Shown here: piece after piece, positions 1 to 7,983 of the stretch
How the letters are laid out: each line of letters opens with the position of its first letter
Position numbering within the stretch: the stretch's first letter is position 1
Source: a virus
Virus record (IMG/VR): IMGVR_UViG_3300021960_000209
Location: 1 to 37,914 of that record
Length of the DNA: 37,914 bases
Strand: one strand, 5' to 3'
The notes under the pieces: model-generated
The model's database searches: none
What the model was told of the DNA's origin: nothing
The model's input: the letters and a program-made list of their open reading frames with translations, nothing else
Made by a program: the position numbers and the translations under genes

Positions 1-1
1 T

Positions 2-463
2 AAAGTAGAACTGTCGCGTCAAATCTTTTCTCGCGTAATTTCCATTATGAACCACGAAAATGTGGATCATGATAAGCAAGCTATTGCTGAGCTTATTATG
101 AAATATGTTCCAGATTGGAGGCGAGTGTTAAACGAGTTGCAAAGGTATAGTGCGACTGGTAAGATTGATGTTGGTATTCTTGCATCCATGTCAGATGATA
201 GCTTCAAAGAATTGATAAGCTATCTCAAGGATAAGAACTTTACTGAAATGCGTAAATGGGTCGCATTGAATACTGATCAAGACTCGTCAGAACTATTCAG
301 AAAGTTGTATGACGAGGCTTCTAAATATGTTAAGCCATCGAGTATTCCTTCGATGGTAATTACCATAGCAGATTATCAGTACAAAGCAGCTTTTGTTGCA
401 GATCAGGAGATTAATATTACAGCATGTCTAACACAGATGATGGCGGAATTGACCTGGAATTAA
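2..463 (+). CDS. 44: Sliding-clamp loader large subunit gp44, C-terminal part (5' end outside window)
   Basis: The frame is open from base 2, so this is the last 153 residues of a longer gene; the first ATG at 47 is internal. The stretch from about residue 25 (FPDFR-like YVPDWRRVLNELQRYS, then GKIDVGIL) and the end (HxxxF..DQEINITACLTQMMAELTW) match the C-terminal helical domain of T4 gp44. In the family, gp44 forms the AAA+ ATPase part of the clamp loader with gp62 and loads gp45 behind the polymerase. Its Walker motifs lie outside the window. In T4 gene 62 follows directly; here about 3.3 kb of other genes separate them. The identification is confident from the alignment by eye and from gp62, RegA and gp43 downstream. 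Confidence 0.9.
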   Translation, partial: KVELSRQIFSRVISIMNHENVDHDKQAIAELIMKYVPDWRRVLNELQRYSATGKIDVGILASMSDDSFKELISYLKDKNFTEMRKWVALNTDQDSSELFRKLYDEASKYVKPSSIPSMVITIADYQYKAAFVADQEINITACLTQMMAELTWN

Positions 464-582
464 CCTGCGAGTATTGCCAAAGTGAATTTGGAAAAGGTGG
501 AGGTATTTCGGTCAAAGGTGAAGATTACATTCTCAATGTATGCATGAATTGTTTGAACTCGTTAGGAGATCAAAATGATTGA
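424..582 (+). CDS. Small CxxC...CxxC zinc-ribbon-like protein (52 aa)
   Basis: A 52-residue reading frame starts at ATG 424 inside the end of gp44 (40-nt overlap) and stops at TGA 580-582, overlapping the next gene by 8 nt. The protein begins MSNTDDGGIDLELTCEYC and has two cysteine pairs, CEYC (about residues 15-18) and CMNC (40-43), with a spacing typical of a small zinc ribbon. Nested coupling to both neighbours argues that it is a real gene. No function can be assigned; small zinc ribbons in T4-like phages are often nucleic-acid or protein-binding accessory factors. It begins the group of genes inserted between gp44 and gp62. Confidence 0.65.
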   Translation: MSNTDDGGIDLELTCEYCQSEFGKGGGISVKGEDYILNVCMNCLNSLGDQND

Positions 583-1612
583 TGTAGAGTCAGATAAAAT
601 TCTTGTAAAAAAAATCCAAAGTGAACAATGGATTGGTCATGTTTTAAAAGATAAAAATTTTGAAAATTTTTTCGCGACCCCTCATTGGAATAGAACTTTA
701 TACGTAGGAAAAACTTCACCGTTTTTTGTTGGTGATTGGGAAGAGGCGTTTGAAAAAAATAAGTTAAATAAAAAAAAGCTATCTAAATTAAAAGAGTTTG
801 GATGGTTGGATCAAACAATAGATTACCATATAGATGTTAATGGGTTCAGAACCGATAACTCTATAAAAGATTATAATGATTATGCAAAAGGTGATAATGT
901 AATATATGCTGGTTGTAGTCATGTTTTTGGTACTGGTGTAAATTTAGAAGACACGTGGTCTTATAAATTGCACAAACAAATACATCCAGAAAAAAATTAC
1001 GTTAATATCTCTACTCCGGGATCAGGTATAGAAACAATTTATAGATATCTTAGATATTGGATACCTAGACTTAAACCATCACACGTTTATATTCAAAATC
1101 TTTGGCCTAGTACTAGGGGAGAAATATGGCAACCTATCAGACAAGATTTTGATTTATTCTTATCGTCATATGCTCCAAGTAGAGATTACTTATTAGAAAA
1201 AGAAAAACTATTAACAGAAGATGATTTTCATAATGAGTTACAAACTATGACGTGGTTCTTTGTTAATAAGTATTATCCTGAAAAATCTGCTCCAAACATA
1301 GATTATACCGAAAGTATTAATTTTTCTGTTAATGTTTGTTATGATCCACAGCCTAGTCTAATGAGACTAATAAAAAATTTAGATGCACTAAAATATGTAT
1401 TTTGGAAATATAAAGTGAAGGGTTATATGTTTCCTATGTTGGATGCTGTTAGAAACCTCGAAAATAACATTTTTACAATGGTAGATAATGCTAGAGATTT
1501 GTGGCATCCTGGAAAGATAACGCACACTAAATGGAAAAACTACTATGCTAATTTAATTGATAATTATAAGGAATTTGATTACTATAATACATCAGAGACA
1601 TGGCATGATTAA
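575..1612 (+). CDS. SGNH/GDSL hydrolase-like protein, copy A (345 aa)
   Basis: First of three tandem paralogues. The SGNH reading rests on GCSHVFGTGVNLEDTW, a block-I-type motif with candidate nucleophile Ser115, a glycine motif STPGSGI (block II), and ARDLWHPG near the C terminus with Asp308 and His311 in a DxxH arrangement (block V). An Asn in YIQNLW could be the block III position. SGNH enzymes hydrolyse esters of lipids or sugars; the substrate here is unknown. There is no signal peptide or membrane segment, so it should act in the cytoplasm or in the virion. Start ATG 575 overlaps the zinc-protein gene. The DNA is richer in A-runs than the flanking replication genes, suggesting separate acquisition. 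The fold call is fairly confident, the activity is not shown. Confidence 0.7.
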   Translation: MIDVESDKILVKKIQSEQWIGHVLKDKNFENFFATPHWNRTLYVGKTSPFFVGDWEEAFEKNKLNKKKLSKLKEFGWLDQTIDYHIDVNGFRTDNSIKDYNDYAKGDNVIYAGCSHVFGTGVNLEDTWSYKLHKQIHPEKNYVNISTPGSGIETIYRYLRYWIPRLKPSHVYIQNLWPSTRGEIWQPIRQDFDLFLSSYAPSRDYLLEKEKLLTEDDFHNELQTMTWFFVNKYYPEKSAPNIDYTESINFSVNVCYDPQPSLMRLIKNLDALKYVFWKYKVKGYMFPMLDAVRNLENNIFTMVDNARDLWHPGKITHTKWKNYYANLIDNYKEFDYYNTSETWHD

Positions 1613-2657
1613 TGTAGAAAGTCAAAAAAAAATTGTTGAAAATATTACTGATGACCGATGGATAGATAGCGTCAACAAGGATGAAAATTATAAAAATGTT
1701 TTCTCACCTCCTAAATGGTGTAGACAAAATCATACAGGACATTCATTATTAGGAAAAACATCTTTTTTTCATATGGGCGATACAGCACAAGACTTTGAAC
1801 AAAATAAGTTAAATAACAAAAAATTAAGTTTATTAAAACAAAATGGATGGCTAGAAGAAGCAATAAGATATCATATTGATATGAATGGTTTTAGAACAGA
1901 CAATTCTGTAAAAGATTATCATGATTATACAGATCAAGATAATGTAATATATGCAGGATGTAGTTATTCATTTGGTACTGGTCTAAATTTAGAAGATACG
2001 TGGACTTATAGATTACATAAACAAATACATAAAGAAAAAAATTATGTTAATCTTTCTTCGCCAGGAGTAGGTATAGAAAGCATCTATAGGTATATGAGAT
2101 ACTGGATACCAAAACTTAAGCCTTCTCATGTATATATTCAACATATGTGGACAAGCTCTAGATCTGAATTATGGTATCCAACTAGAGGAGATTATGATGC
2201 TAACCTTAGTTTCTTTACTCCTGATGTTAGCTACCTAACTAAAAAGGAACAATTGCTAACAGAAAAAGATTTTCTTAATTCATTACAAAAAACGCATTGG
2301 TTTTTTATAAACAAATATTATTCAGATAAATCAGCTCCTAATATAAATTATCCAGAGAGTGTAAATTTTTCTCTTAGTGTTTTATATGATCCACAGCCTA
2401 GTATGTTAAGATTAATTAAAAATTTAGATGCATTAAAATTTTTATTCTGGAAATATAAAGTTAAAGGATATATATTTCCTAAAATAGATATTCAGGAAAA
2501 AAACCTCTACAATAAGACTGATATTGATGATTTTGCTAGAGACTTAATGCATCCAGGAAAAAAGACACACATAGTGTGGAATTCATATTACAAGGATATA
2601 ATTAAACAATACAAAGAATTTGATTATTACAATACATCAGAGGTTTGGCGTGACTAA
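1605..2657 (+). CDS. SGNH/GDSL hydrolase-like protein, copy B (350 aa)
   Basis: Second paralogue. I chose ATG 1605 because its N terminus (MINVESQKKIV) aligns with copy A (MIDVESDKILV); an upstream in-frame ATG at 1557 lies deep inside copy A. The 8-nt overlap repeats the arrangement at the start of copy A. Conserved features are GCSYSFGTGLNLEDTW with Ser120, SSPGVGI, and ARDLMHPG with Asp313 and His316. The block-III-like position is His (YIQHMW) instead of Asn in copy A. The C terminus NTSEVWRD matches NTSETWHD of copy A. It is probably translationally coupled to its neighbours. Hydrolase activity and substrate are inferred only from the family. Confidence 0.7.
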   Translation: MINVESQKKIVENITDDRWIDSVNKDENYKNVFSPPKWCRQNHTGHSLLGKTSFFHMGDTAQDFEQNKLNNKKLSLLKQNGWLEEAIRYHIDMNGFRTDNSVKDYHDYTDQDNVIYAGCSYSFGTGLNLEDTWTYRLHKQIHKEKNYVNLSSPGVGIESIYRYMRYWIPKLKPSHVYIQHMWTSSRSELWYPTRGDYDANLSFFTPDVSYLTKKEQLLTEKDFLNSLQKTHWFFINKYYSDKSAPNINYPESVNFSLSVLYDPQPSMLRLIKNLDALKFLFWKYKVKGYIFPKIDIQEKNLYNKTDIDDFARDLMHPGKKTHIVWNSYYKDIIKQYKEFDYYNTSEVWRD

Positions 2658-3729
2658 ACAAATACATGTAGTTGAAAAAGATCTTGCTATTGTTAGTAAT
2701 ATTAAAACAGACAAATGGGTTGAAATCTCTCAACAACATTTACAATATAAAAATATTTTTGCTAGACCATTATGGTACCCAGAACTTTATGGCAAGTCAC
2801 ATGAATATATGGCTGGTGATACTGAACAATTGTTTGAAATGCATAAGCGAGCATCTAAAACATATAATATTCTTAAAAAAGAAGGATGGTTAAATCAAAA
2901 AATTTTATATCATATTGATGTAAACGGATTTAGAACTGATAACTCAATTAAGGACTACCATGAATATAAAGGTCATGATAATGTTCTTTGGTGCGGATGC
3001 AGTTTAAATTGGGGTACAGGTATAAACATTGAACAAACTTATTCTTACATTTTACATAAAAGAATTCACCCTAATAAAAACTACGTCAATATCAGCACAC
3101 CTGGGCAAGGTATAGATGCTTTGTTTAGATATTTAAGATATTGGATTCCTATTCTAAAACCAACCCATGTGTACATACAACATTTGTGGACTAGTTCTAG
3201 AACAGATATGTGGCACCCCGGTATAGGTGCTTTTGAGTCAGCAAAATCAAATCATCCTTCGCCTGAAACTATCGCTAATAAAGATAACAAATTAGATCAC
3301 ATTGATGATCCTGACAGTCCAACTATGTGGTACATTTCAAGTAGAATTAATCCCGATAAAGTACCACATAAAGATTGGGAAAAGAGCTTAGATTTCACAG
3401 ATAGTGTTCTTTATAGTCCTCAGCCAAGTTTAATTAGATTGGTAAAAAATTTAGATGCATTAAAATTTTTATTTTGGAAACATAAGGTTAAAGGATATAT
3501 TTTTCCTATCTATGTTGATTTGTTTGAGACTAAAAGTAAATATTATCCTATGGATTTTGGAAGAGATTGTATGCATCCTGGAGTACAAACAAATATAAAT
3601 TGGGTTGATCATTATCATAGAATAATAGATGGTTATGAGAAGTGTGAGCCGTTTAAACTTTATAAAGTAAAAGATCAAACATTTGACTATTTTGATTGGT
3701 ATGGAACATCGGAAGTGTGGAGTGACTGA
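2650..3729 (+). CDS. SGNH/GDSL hydrolase-like protein, copy C (359 aa, GTG start)
   Basis: Third and most divergent paralogue. The likely start is GTG 2650, placed at the same overlap position as the start of copy B: it reuses the Trp-x-Asp end codons of copy B and gives MTKQIHVVEKD in line with the other two N termini. Motifs kept are GCSLNWGTGINIEQTY with Ser118, STPGQGI, and GRDCMHPG with Asp306 and His309. It carries an extra segment before the C-terminal YGTSEVWSD. Gene 62 begins one base after its stop. The retained Ser and Asp-His suggest selection on all three copies. The substrate is unknown. Confidence 0.68.
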   Translation: MTKQIHVVEKDLAIVSNIKTDKWVEISQQHLQYKNIFARPLWYPELYGKSHEYMAGDTEQLFEMHKRASKTYNILKKEGWLNQKILYHIDVNGFRTDNSIKDYHEYKGHDNVLWCGCSLNWGTGINIEQTYSYILHKRIHPNKNYVNISTPGQGIDALFRYLRYWIPILKPTHVYIQHLWTSSRTDMWHPGIGAFESAKSNHPSPETIANKDNKLDHIDDPDSPTMWYISSRINPDKVPHKDWEKSLDFTDSVLYSPQPSLIRLVKNLDALKFLFWKHKVKGYIFPIYVDLFETKSKYYPMDFGRDCMHPGVQTNINWVDHYHRIIDGYEKCEPFKLYKVKDQTFDYFDWYGTSEVWSD

Positions 3730-3730
3730 A

Positions 3731-4138
3731 ATGAATCCATTTGATTATGTTAATAGTATTAATCACAAGAAGAATAATATGATGCGAGACACTGATAATG
3801 ATCAGCTCGCAGAGGATTTATATAAGCCTTATGTAGTTAATAAAGCGTTATCATACTTTACAGACACTATATTCTTTGCTAATCATGTTAATCAATCTCC
3901 TCATATTGATAATAAACTCCAATATGAATTTTTACTAAATAGCATCAGACCCAGAAAGCGATTTGCGAAATGGGTGAAGTCAGAAGATAATAATGATTTG
4001 GAGATGGTTAAAGAATACTACGGGTTTTCAGATTCTAAAGCTATTCAAGCACTATCGATATTATCTCCCGACCAGATTGAAACAATAAGAATAAACATGA
4101 TTAAGGGCACAACAAATGAATCAGGGAATGGTGGATAG
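3731..4138 (+). CDS. 62: Clamp-loader small subunit gp62 (135 aa)
   Basis: The start ATG 3731 directly follows copy C of the SGNH genes. The segment YVVNKALSYFTDTIFFANHVN and the motif RPRKRFAKWVK correspond to the T4 gp62 segments FMVENALSQFPECMP and PRGKRYGKWAK. The protein is shorter than T4 gp62 (187 aa), mainly at the C terminus. gp62 is the non-ATPase subunit that joins gp44 in the clamp loader. Position just before regA and gp43 keeps the T4 order 44-62-regA-43. It overlaps regA by about 23 nt, typical of coupled translation. Confidence 0.88.
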   Translation: MNPFDYVNSINHKKNNMMRDTDNDQLAEDLYKPYVVNKALSYFTDTIFFANHVNQSPHIDNKLQYEFLLNSIRPRKRFAKWVKSEDNNDLEMVKEYYGFSDSKAIQALSILSPDQIETIRINMIKGTTNESGNGG

Positions 4139-4517
4139 TCTTGTAGAGGTGAATCTGGGACAGGAGGACGACTTCCTTAAAGTCAGAGAAACTCTTACAA
4201 GAATAGGAGTCGCTTCAAGGAAGGACAGAAAGATATTTCAAAGCTGTCATATACTTCATAAGCAACAAAGATACTACATCGTACATTTCAAAGAGCTCTT
4301 TGCATTAGATGGAAAACATTCAGATTTTTCAGAGGAAGACCAAGGCAGAAGAAACACTATTGCTAATCTTTTAGAAGAGTGGGGATTAATTAAAATAGTT
4401 GATACAGACAGAACGTCTTTTCCAACTGCACCTCTAAATCAAATTAAGATCATTCCATTTAAAGACAAAGACAAATGGGAACTTGTACCGAAATATAATA
4501 TTGGAAAAAAACGTTGA
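4116..4517 (+). CDS. regA: RegA translational repressor (133 aa)
   Basis: Close match by eye to T4 RegA along its length: EDDFLKVRETLTRIGVAS, QSCHILHKQQRYYIVHFKE, LLEEWGLI, and KWELVPKYNIG at the end. RegA binds the start regions of many early phage mRNAs, including its own and those of clamp-loader genes, and blocks ribosome loading. The start is either ATG 4116 (AAGGG upstream) or ATG 4128 (129 aa); both lie inside the end of gp62. T4 RegA has 122 residues. The gene is followed by a promoter-like element and a hairpin, so transcription may be reset after it. Confidence 0.93.
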   Translation: MNQGMVDSLVEVNLGQEDDFLKVRETLTRIGVASRKDRKIFQSCHILHKQQRYYIVHFKELFALDGKHSDFSEEDQGRRNTIANLLEEWGLIKIVDTDRTSFPTAPLNQIKIIPFKDKDKWELVPKYNIGKKR

Positions 4518-4542
4518 CTTTTACTTCCTAAGCACTATATAT
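4513..4542 (+). promoter_or_regulatory. Sigma70-like promoter candidate for hsp20
   Basis: TTGACT at 4513-4518 and TATATT at 4537-4542 are 18 bp apart. The element begins at the end of regA and points at hsp20. TATATA at 4535-4540 is an alternative -10. It fits an early promoter read by host polymerase. Confidence 0.5.
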
Positions 4543-4575
4543 TATCGTGAGGTGCCAATAGTGGGCCTCACGATA
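4541..4575 (+). promoter_or_regulatory. Perfect 11-bp hairpin in the hsp20 leader
   Basis: TTATCGTGAGG (4541-4551) pairs perfectly with CCTCACGATAA (4565-4575) around a 13-nt loop. No T-run follows, so it is a poor terminator. It would lie at the very 5' end of an RNA starting from the promoter at 4513-4542 and could stabilise that RNA, or it could be an operator on DNA. The ribosome site AAAGGAG (4585-4591) is outside the stem. Confidence 0.6.
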
Positions 4576-4599
4576 ACTTGCTTTTAAAGGAGTAAACTA

Positions 4600-5028
4600 A
4601 TGGTTTTTCATAACGATCCCTTATTCTTCCGTTCTTCTGTAGGTTTTGAAGATCTGGTCAGTCGAATCAATAAGATTCATTCTGCCATGACAGTTCAAGA
4701 CAATTACCCACCCTATAATCTCCGTAAAGTTGGAGAAGATAAATTTGTTATTGAAGTAGCTGTGGCTGGGTTTGAGGAAAAAGATATTACAGTTCAAGTA
4801 AAAGACGGAGGATTGTTTATTGAAGGAAGTAAACCAGATCCTGAAAAAGATGACGGAGTTGAATATTTCCACACCGGAATCGCAGGACGCAAATTCAAAC
4901 GCGTCTTCAGTTTGGCAGACCATGTTGAAGTGGTCAGCTGTAGTCTCAAAAATGGGATTCTCTCGATAGCTATGGAGAAACAAATCCCTGAGGCTCTTAA
5001 GCCAAAAGTAATTCCAATCAACTCTTAA
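4600..5028 (+). CDS. hsp20: Small heat-shock protein Hsp20 (alpha-crystallin family, 142 aa)
   Basis: The alpha-crystallin domain spans roughly residues 35-130: YNLRKVGEDKFVIEVAVAGF, then DITVQVKDGGLFIEG, and FKRVFSLADHVEV with GILSIAMEK near the end. The C-terminal IPI motif (VIPINS) used by the family for subunit contacts is present. Family members are ATP-independent holdases that form oligomers and protect unfolding proteins; Hsp20 genes are common in T4-like marine phages, where a role in virion assembly or host protein stability has been suggested. Start ATG 4600 has AAAGGAG at 4585-4591. It has its own promoter candidate upstream and a strong terminator downstream, so it is probably a single-gene unit between regA and gp43. 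Confidence 0.95.
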   Translation: MVFHNDPLFFRSSVGFEDLVSRINKIHSAMTVQDNYPPYNLRKVGEDKFVIEVAVAGFEEKDITVQVKDGGLFIEGSKPDPEKDDGVEYFHTGIAGRKFKRVFSLADHVEVVSCSLKNGILSIAMEKQIPEALKPKVIPINS

Positions 5029-5036
5029 AATAAATA

Positions 5037-5064
5037 GGGGGGCCACTGGCCCCCCTCACTTTTT
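5037..5064 (+). terminator. Intrinsic terminator after hsp20
   Basis: GGGGGGCC at 5037-5044 pairs with GGCCCCCC at 5048-5055, followed by TCAC and five T (5060-5064). The GC-only stem stands out in AT-rich DNA. It separates hsp20 from gp43, so gp43 must be read through or have its own promoter between 5065 and 5111; I see no convincing one there. Confidence 0.88.
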
Positions 5065-5122
5065 CTGTGGACTACAATCTGGGTCTGTGGTAAGTTAGAG
5101 TATTACTATCTAAGGAATACGA

Positions 5123-7681
5123 ATGCATTTCTATACTGTTGCTCAGCTTGTTACTAACGACTGGTTTGCTGAAAATAACTTTCGCGATTCTGGTATGTTG
5201 TGCATTACGGAATACGAGAACGGACGTAAACGTAAGAGTGAATTTAAACTTAAACCTTACTTGTACGTTGACTCGAAAGTGCCTACAGACAAAAGAACGA
5301 TTACTGGCAAGCACGTTCAGCGTATAGACTTTAGTAGTATATCTGAGCTAGAAAGATACAAGAAGGAGTGGAAAGACGTAGATGGATTCAATCTCTATGG
5401 TCTATCTAACTTCTTTGATCACGTTTATGTTTACTTAAACGACACATTTCCTGGGACATTAGAGTATGACCCATCTCTCATTAATGTAATTAACATCGAC
5501 ATCGAGGTTGCAGCTGACGAAGGATTCCCTGATATCCAAGAAGCTGCTAAACCTATTACTGCTATTACTGTTAAAAAAGGCGAGACTATTATAGTCTTTG
5601 GTCTAGGTGACTTCCATACAGATGATGAACGTGTAACGTATTTTAAGTGTAGAGACGAAAGAGAACTTCTATTTAAGTTCATCTATCAATGGCGCGAATG
5701 GGATGTTGATGTAATCACTGGATGGAACGTTGAGATGTTCGACGTTCCATATATCATTAACCGTATAGCTAGAATGTTGAGTATTGAGGATGCTAAATCT
5801 CTCAGTCCATACAACAGAATTGCTCGACGTAGATTTACCAAAGCTGGCTTTGGAGAAGGAGTTGTAAATGAACGACCTGAGCTCGTTGGAATTTCAGTCC
5901 TGGACTATCTCTCTCTTTATCAAAAGTTTACTTATTCTCAACAAGAATCATACAGACTTGATAATATTGCATTCGTAGAGCTTGGTGAACGTAAGCTAGA
6001 CTATAGTGAATATGATGGTCTTATGTCTTTGTATCGTAATGATCATCAGAAGTTTATTGAGTACAACATTCGAGATGTGGAGCTTGTTGATAGACTAGAA
6101 AAGAAGCTAGGACTATTAGAGCTTGTATATGCTATCGCCTATGATGGTAAGGTTAACTATATTGACTCTCTTACTTCTGTGCGAATGTGGGATGTTATTA
6201 TACATAACCATCTACTAGATAGAGGCATTGTTGTTCCTAACAAGAATCCTACTGGTAAGGAAAGACAAGTTGAGGGTGCGTTTGTTAAGGACCCTCTACC
6301 TGGTCTACACAAGTGGATTGTTTCTTTTGACTTGAACAGTCTGTATCCGCACTTGATTATGCAATACAATATTGGACCAGATACTTACCTCGGTCATATA
6401 GGTAAAACTGTAGCACCTCAAGATATCATTAATGGTGTATTAGATGATCCTAATATCAGATCCCTTATGAAGGAGAAGAATGCTTCTGTTTGTGGATCTG
6501 GTGCGATGTACACGAAAGACTTCAGAGGTTTCCTTCCTACACTTATGGAAAAGATGTACCAAGATCGAGTTGTGTTTAAGAAGAAGATGCTTGAGTACAA
6601 ACAGATGCAACAAGATACTGGTAAGGACTACTCGTCCGAAATCTCTAAAGCTGACAATATGCAGATGGCTAAGAAGATTCAGCTGAACAGTGCTTATGGT
6701 GCACTTGGTAACGAATTCTTTAGATGGTTTGATATCAAGTATGCTGAGTCTATTACATTGTCTGGTCAGCTATCTATTCGTTGGATGGAAAAGCATATCA
6801 ACGACTATATGAATAAGCTATTGAAGACTAATGGAAGGGATTATGTAATTGCTTGTGATACGGATTCGATGTATATCACGCTTGATGCTTTGGTTGAGCA
6901 TACTTTTGGCACAGAGATACCGTCTGAGTCAAAGGTCATCGATTGGATGGATAAAGCTGCCTCTCAAGTTTTTGAACCATTTATTGATAAGTGTTACGCG
7001 AAGCTTGCTGAGACTACTAACGCATACGAGCAGAAGATGATTATGAAGCGGGAAGCACTTGCTGATAAAGGAGTGTGGACTGCTAAGAAACGATATGCGC
7101 TTCATGTGTTTGATATGGAAGGTGTACGATATAAAGAACCATATCTAAAGATTATGGGTCTTGAAACACAACGGTCTTCGATTCCAGCTATTTGTAGGGA
7201 TCAGATGAAGAAGGCTATTAAGTTGATTATGGAGAAAGATGAGCAAACTTTGATGCAGTTTGTTTCTGATTTCAGAAAAAAATACATGGAGTTACCATTT
7301 GAGGATGTTGCTTTTCCTCGAGGGTGCAAGGGTTTATCTAAATATAGAGACAGGGACACGATATACGCTAAGGCTACCCCGATCCATGTTCGTGGAGCAC
7401 TTATGTATAATCATCTACTTAAAAAGGAAAGCCTGGAAAACAACTACAACCCAATCTATGAAGGTGATAAGGTTAAGTTCTGTTACATGAAACTACCTAA
7501 CCCAATTAGAGAGAATGTGTTTGCTGTAGCTAGTGTACTTCCTAAGCAGTTTGGATTAGAGAAGTATATTGACTACGATATGATGTTTGAGAAATCGTTT
7601 ATAGAACCTATGAAGTCTATAACCGAGATTATTGATTGGAAGTTGGAGAAAGGGCAAGCAACACTGGAGGACTTTTTCTGA
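5123..7681 (+). CDS. 43: DNA polymerase gp43, family B (852 aa)
   Basis: Complete family B polymerase with proofreading domain. Exo I is INIDIEVA (Asp126, Glu128), Exo II is ITGWNVEMFDVPYI, Exo III is YNIRDVELVDRL. Polymerase motif A is SFDLNSLYPHLIM with Asp403, motif B is KKIQLNSAYGALGNEFF, motif C is ACDTDSMYI with Asp579 and Asp581. The C-terminal TLEDFF resembles the clamp-binding tail of T4 gp43, so it should bind the gp45 clamp. T4 gp43 has 898 residues, so this is slightly compact and uninterrupted by introns. ATG 5123 has AAGGA at 5112-5116. The stop overlaps the next start (TGATG). It replicates the phage genome with gp41, gp61 and the clamp loader encoded nearby. Confidence 0.97.
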   Translation: MHFYTVAQLVTNDWFAENNFRDSGMLCITEYENGRKRKSEFKLKPYLYVDSKVPTDKRTITGKHVQRIDFSSISELERYKKEWKDVDGFNLYGLSNFFDHVYVYLNDTFPGTLEYDPSLINVINIDIEVAADEGFPDIQEAAKPITAITVKKGETIIVFGLGDFHTDDERVTYFKCRDERELLFKFIYQWREWDVDVITGWNVEMFDVPYIINRIARMLSIEDAKSLSPYNRIARRRFTKAGFGEGVVNERPELVGISVLDYLSLYQKFTYSQQESYRLDNIAFVELGERKLDYSEYDGLMSLYRNDHQKFIEYNIRDVELVDRLEKKLGLLELVYAIAYDGKVNYIDSLTSVRMWDVIIHNHLLDRGIVVPNKNPTGKERQVEGAFVKDPLPGLHKWIVSFDLNSLYPHLIMQYNIGPDTYLGHIGKTVAPQDIINGVLDDPNIRSLMKEKNASVCGSGAMYTKDFRGFLPTLMEKMYQDRVVFKKKMLEYKQMQQDTGKDYSSEISKADNMQMAKKIQLNSAYGALGNEFFRWFDIKYAESITLSGQLSIRWMEKHINDYMNKLLKTNGRDYVIACDTDSMYITLDALVEHTFGTEIPSESKVIDWMDKAASQVFEPFIDKCYAKLAETTNAYEQKMIMKREALADKGVWTAKKRYALHVFDMEGVRYKEPYLKIMGLETQRSSIPAICRDQMKKAIKLIMEKDEQTLMQFVSDFRKKYMELPFEDVAFPRGCKGLSKYRDRDTIYAKATPIHVRGALMYNHLLKKESLENNYNPIYEGDKVKFCYMKLPNPIRENVFAVASVLPKQFGLEKYIDYDMMFEKSFIEPMKSITEIIDWKLEKGQATLEDFF

Positions 7682-7950
7682 TGGCAGCAGAAAGTTTTGA
7701 CTTTGACTTTGGCTTTACAGCAATGGATGCTGATGAGCTGGATGTCGTACAACAAAAAGTAACAGCAGCAGCTGAGGCTGAAACTACAGCCTTAACTATG
7801 CAAGAAAAATGTGACACGTTATATAATATGATTTTACCACTATTAAATAACTTACAAAAGAACCCAGATAAAGAATATATTTACTGGCCTGACAGATTAA
7901 ACAAAGTGGAATCGTTCCGAGATAAACTTACAGAGGTTTATCAATCTTAA
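7681..7950 (+). CDS. Conserved hypothetical protein after gp43 (89 aa)
   Basis: ATG 7681 overlaps the gp43 stop by one base, indicating coupled translation. The N terminus is acidic and Phe-rich (ESFDFDFGF), followed by an Ala/Glu-rich helix and a C-terminal part ILPLLNNLQKNPDKEYIYWP with a Trp-Pro motif. I recall similar small proteins next to the polymerase in other T4-like marine phages but cannot name a function. No membrane segment or catalytic motif is visible. Confidence 0.75.
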   Translation: MAAESFDFDFGFTAMDADELDVVQQKVTAAAEAETTALTMQEKCDTLYNMILPLLNNLQKNPDKEYIYWPDRLNKVESFRDKLTEVYQS

Positions 7951-7983
7951 TGGTTTGACGCTTCTTATATAAAGGATTTAAAA

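Larger units (their letters stand above)
575..3729 (+). repeat. Tandem triplication of an SGNH-type gene (about 1.05 kb units)
   Basis: Three head-to-tail coding units share the order of all recognisable motifs: HIDxNGFRTDNS, GCSxxxGTG, RYLRYWIP/RYMRYWIP, DPQPS or SPQPS, RLxKNLDALK, HPG, and TSExWxD at the end. Each unit ends in codons for Trp-x-Asp that overlap the start codon of the next unit (ATG 1605, GTG 2650). The divergence between copies shows this is an old duplication and not an assembly artefact. Confidence 0.85.

Noticed and set aside
4541-4584. Leader hairpin of hsp20 as terminator or fourU-type RNA thermometer
   Set aside because: No T-run after the stem, and the stem does not cover the ribosome site; TTTT lies right beside AAAGGAG without room for a loop.
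5029-5036. AATAAATA after hsp20 as a late promoter for gp43
   Set aside because: It lies directly before the terminator stem, and RNA would start inside that stem; gp43 is an early gene in this group.
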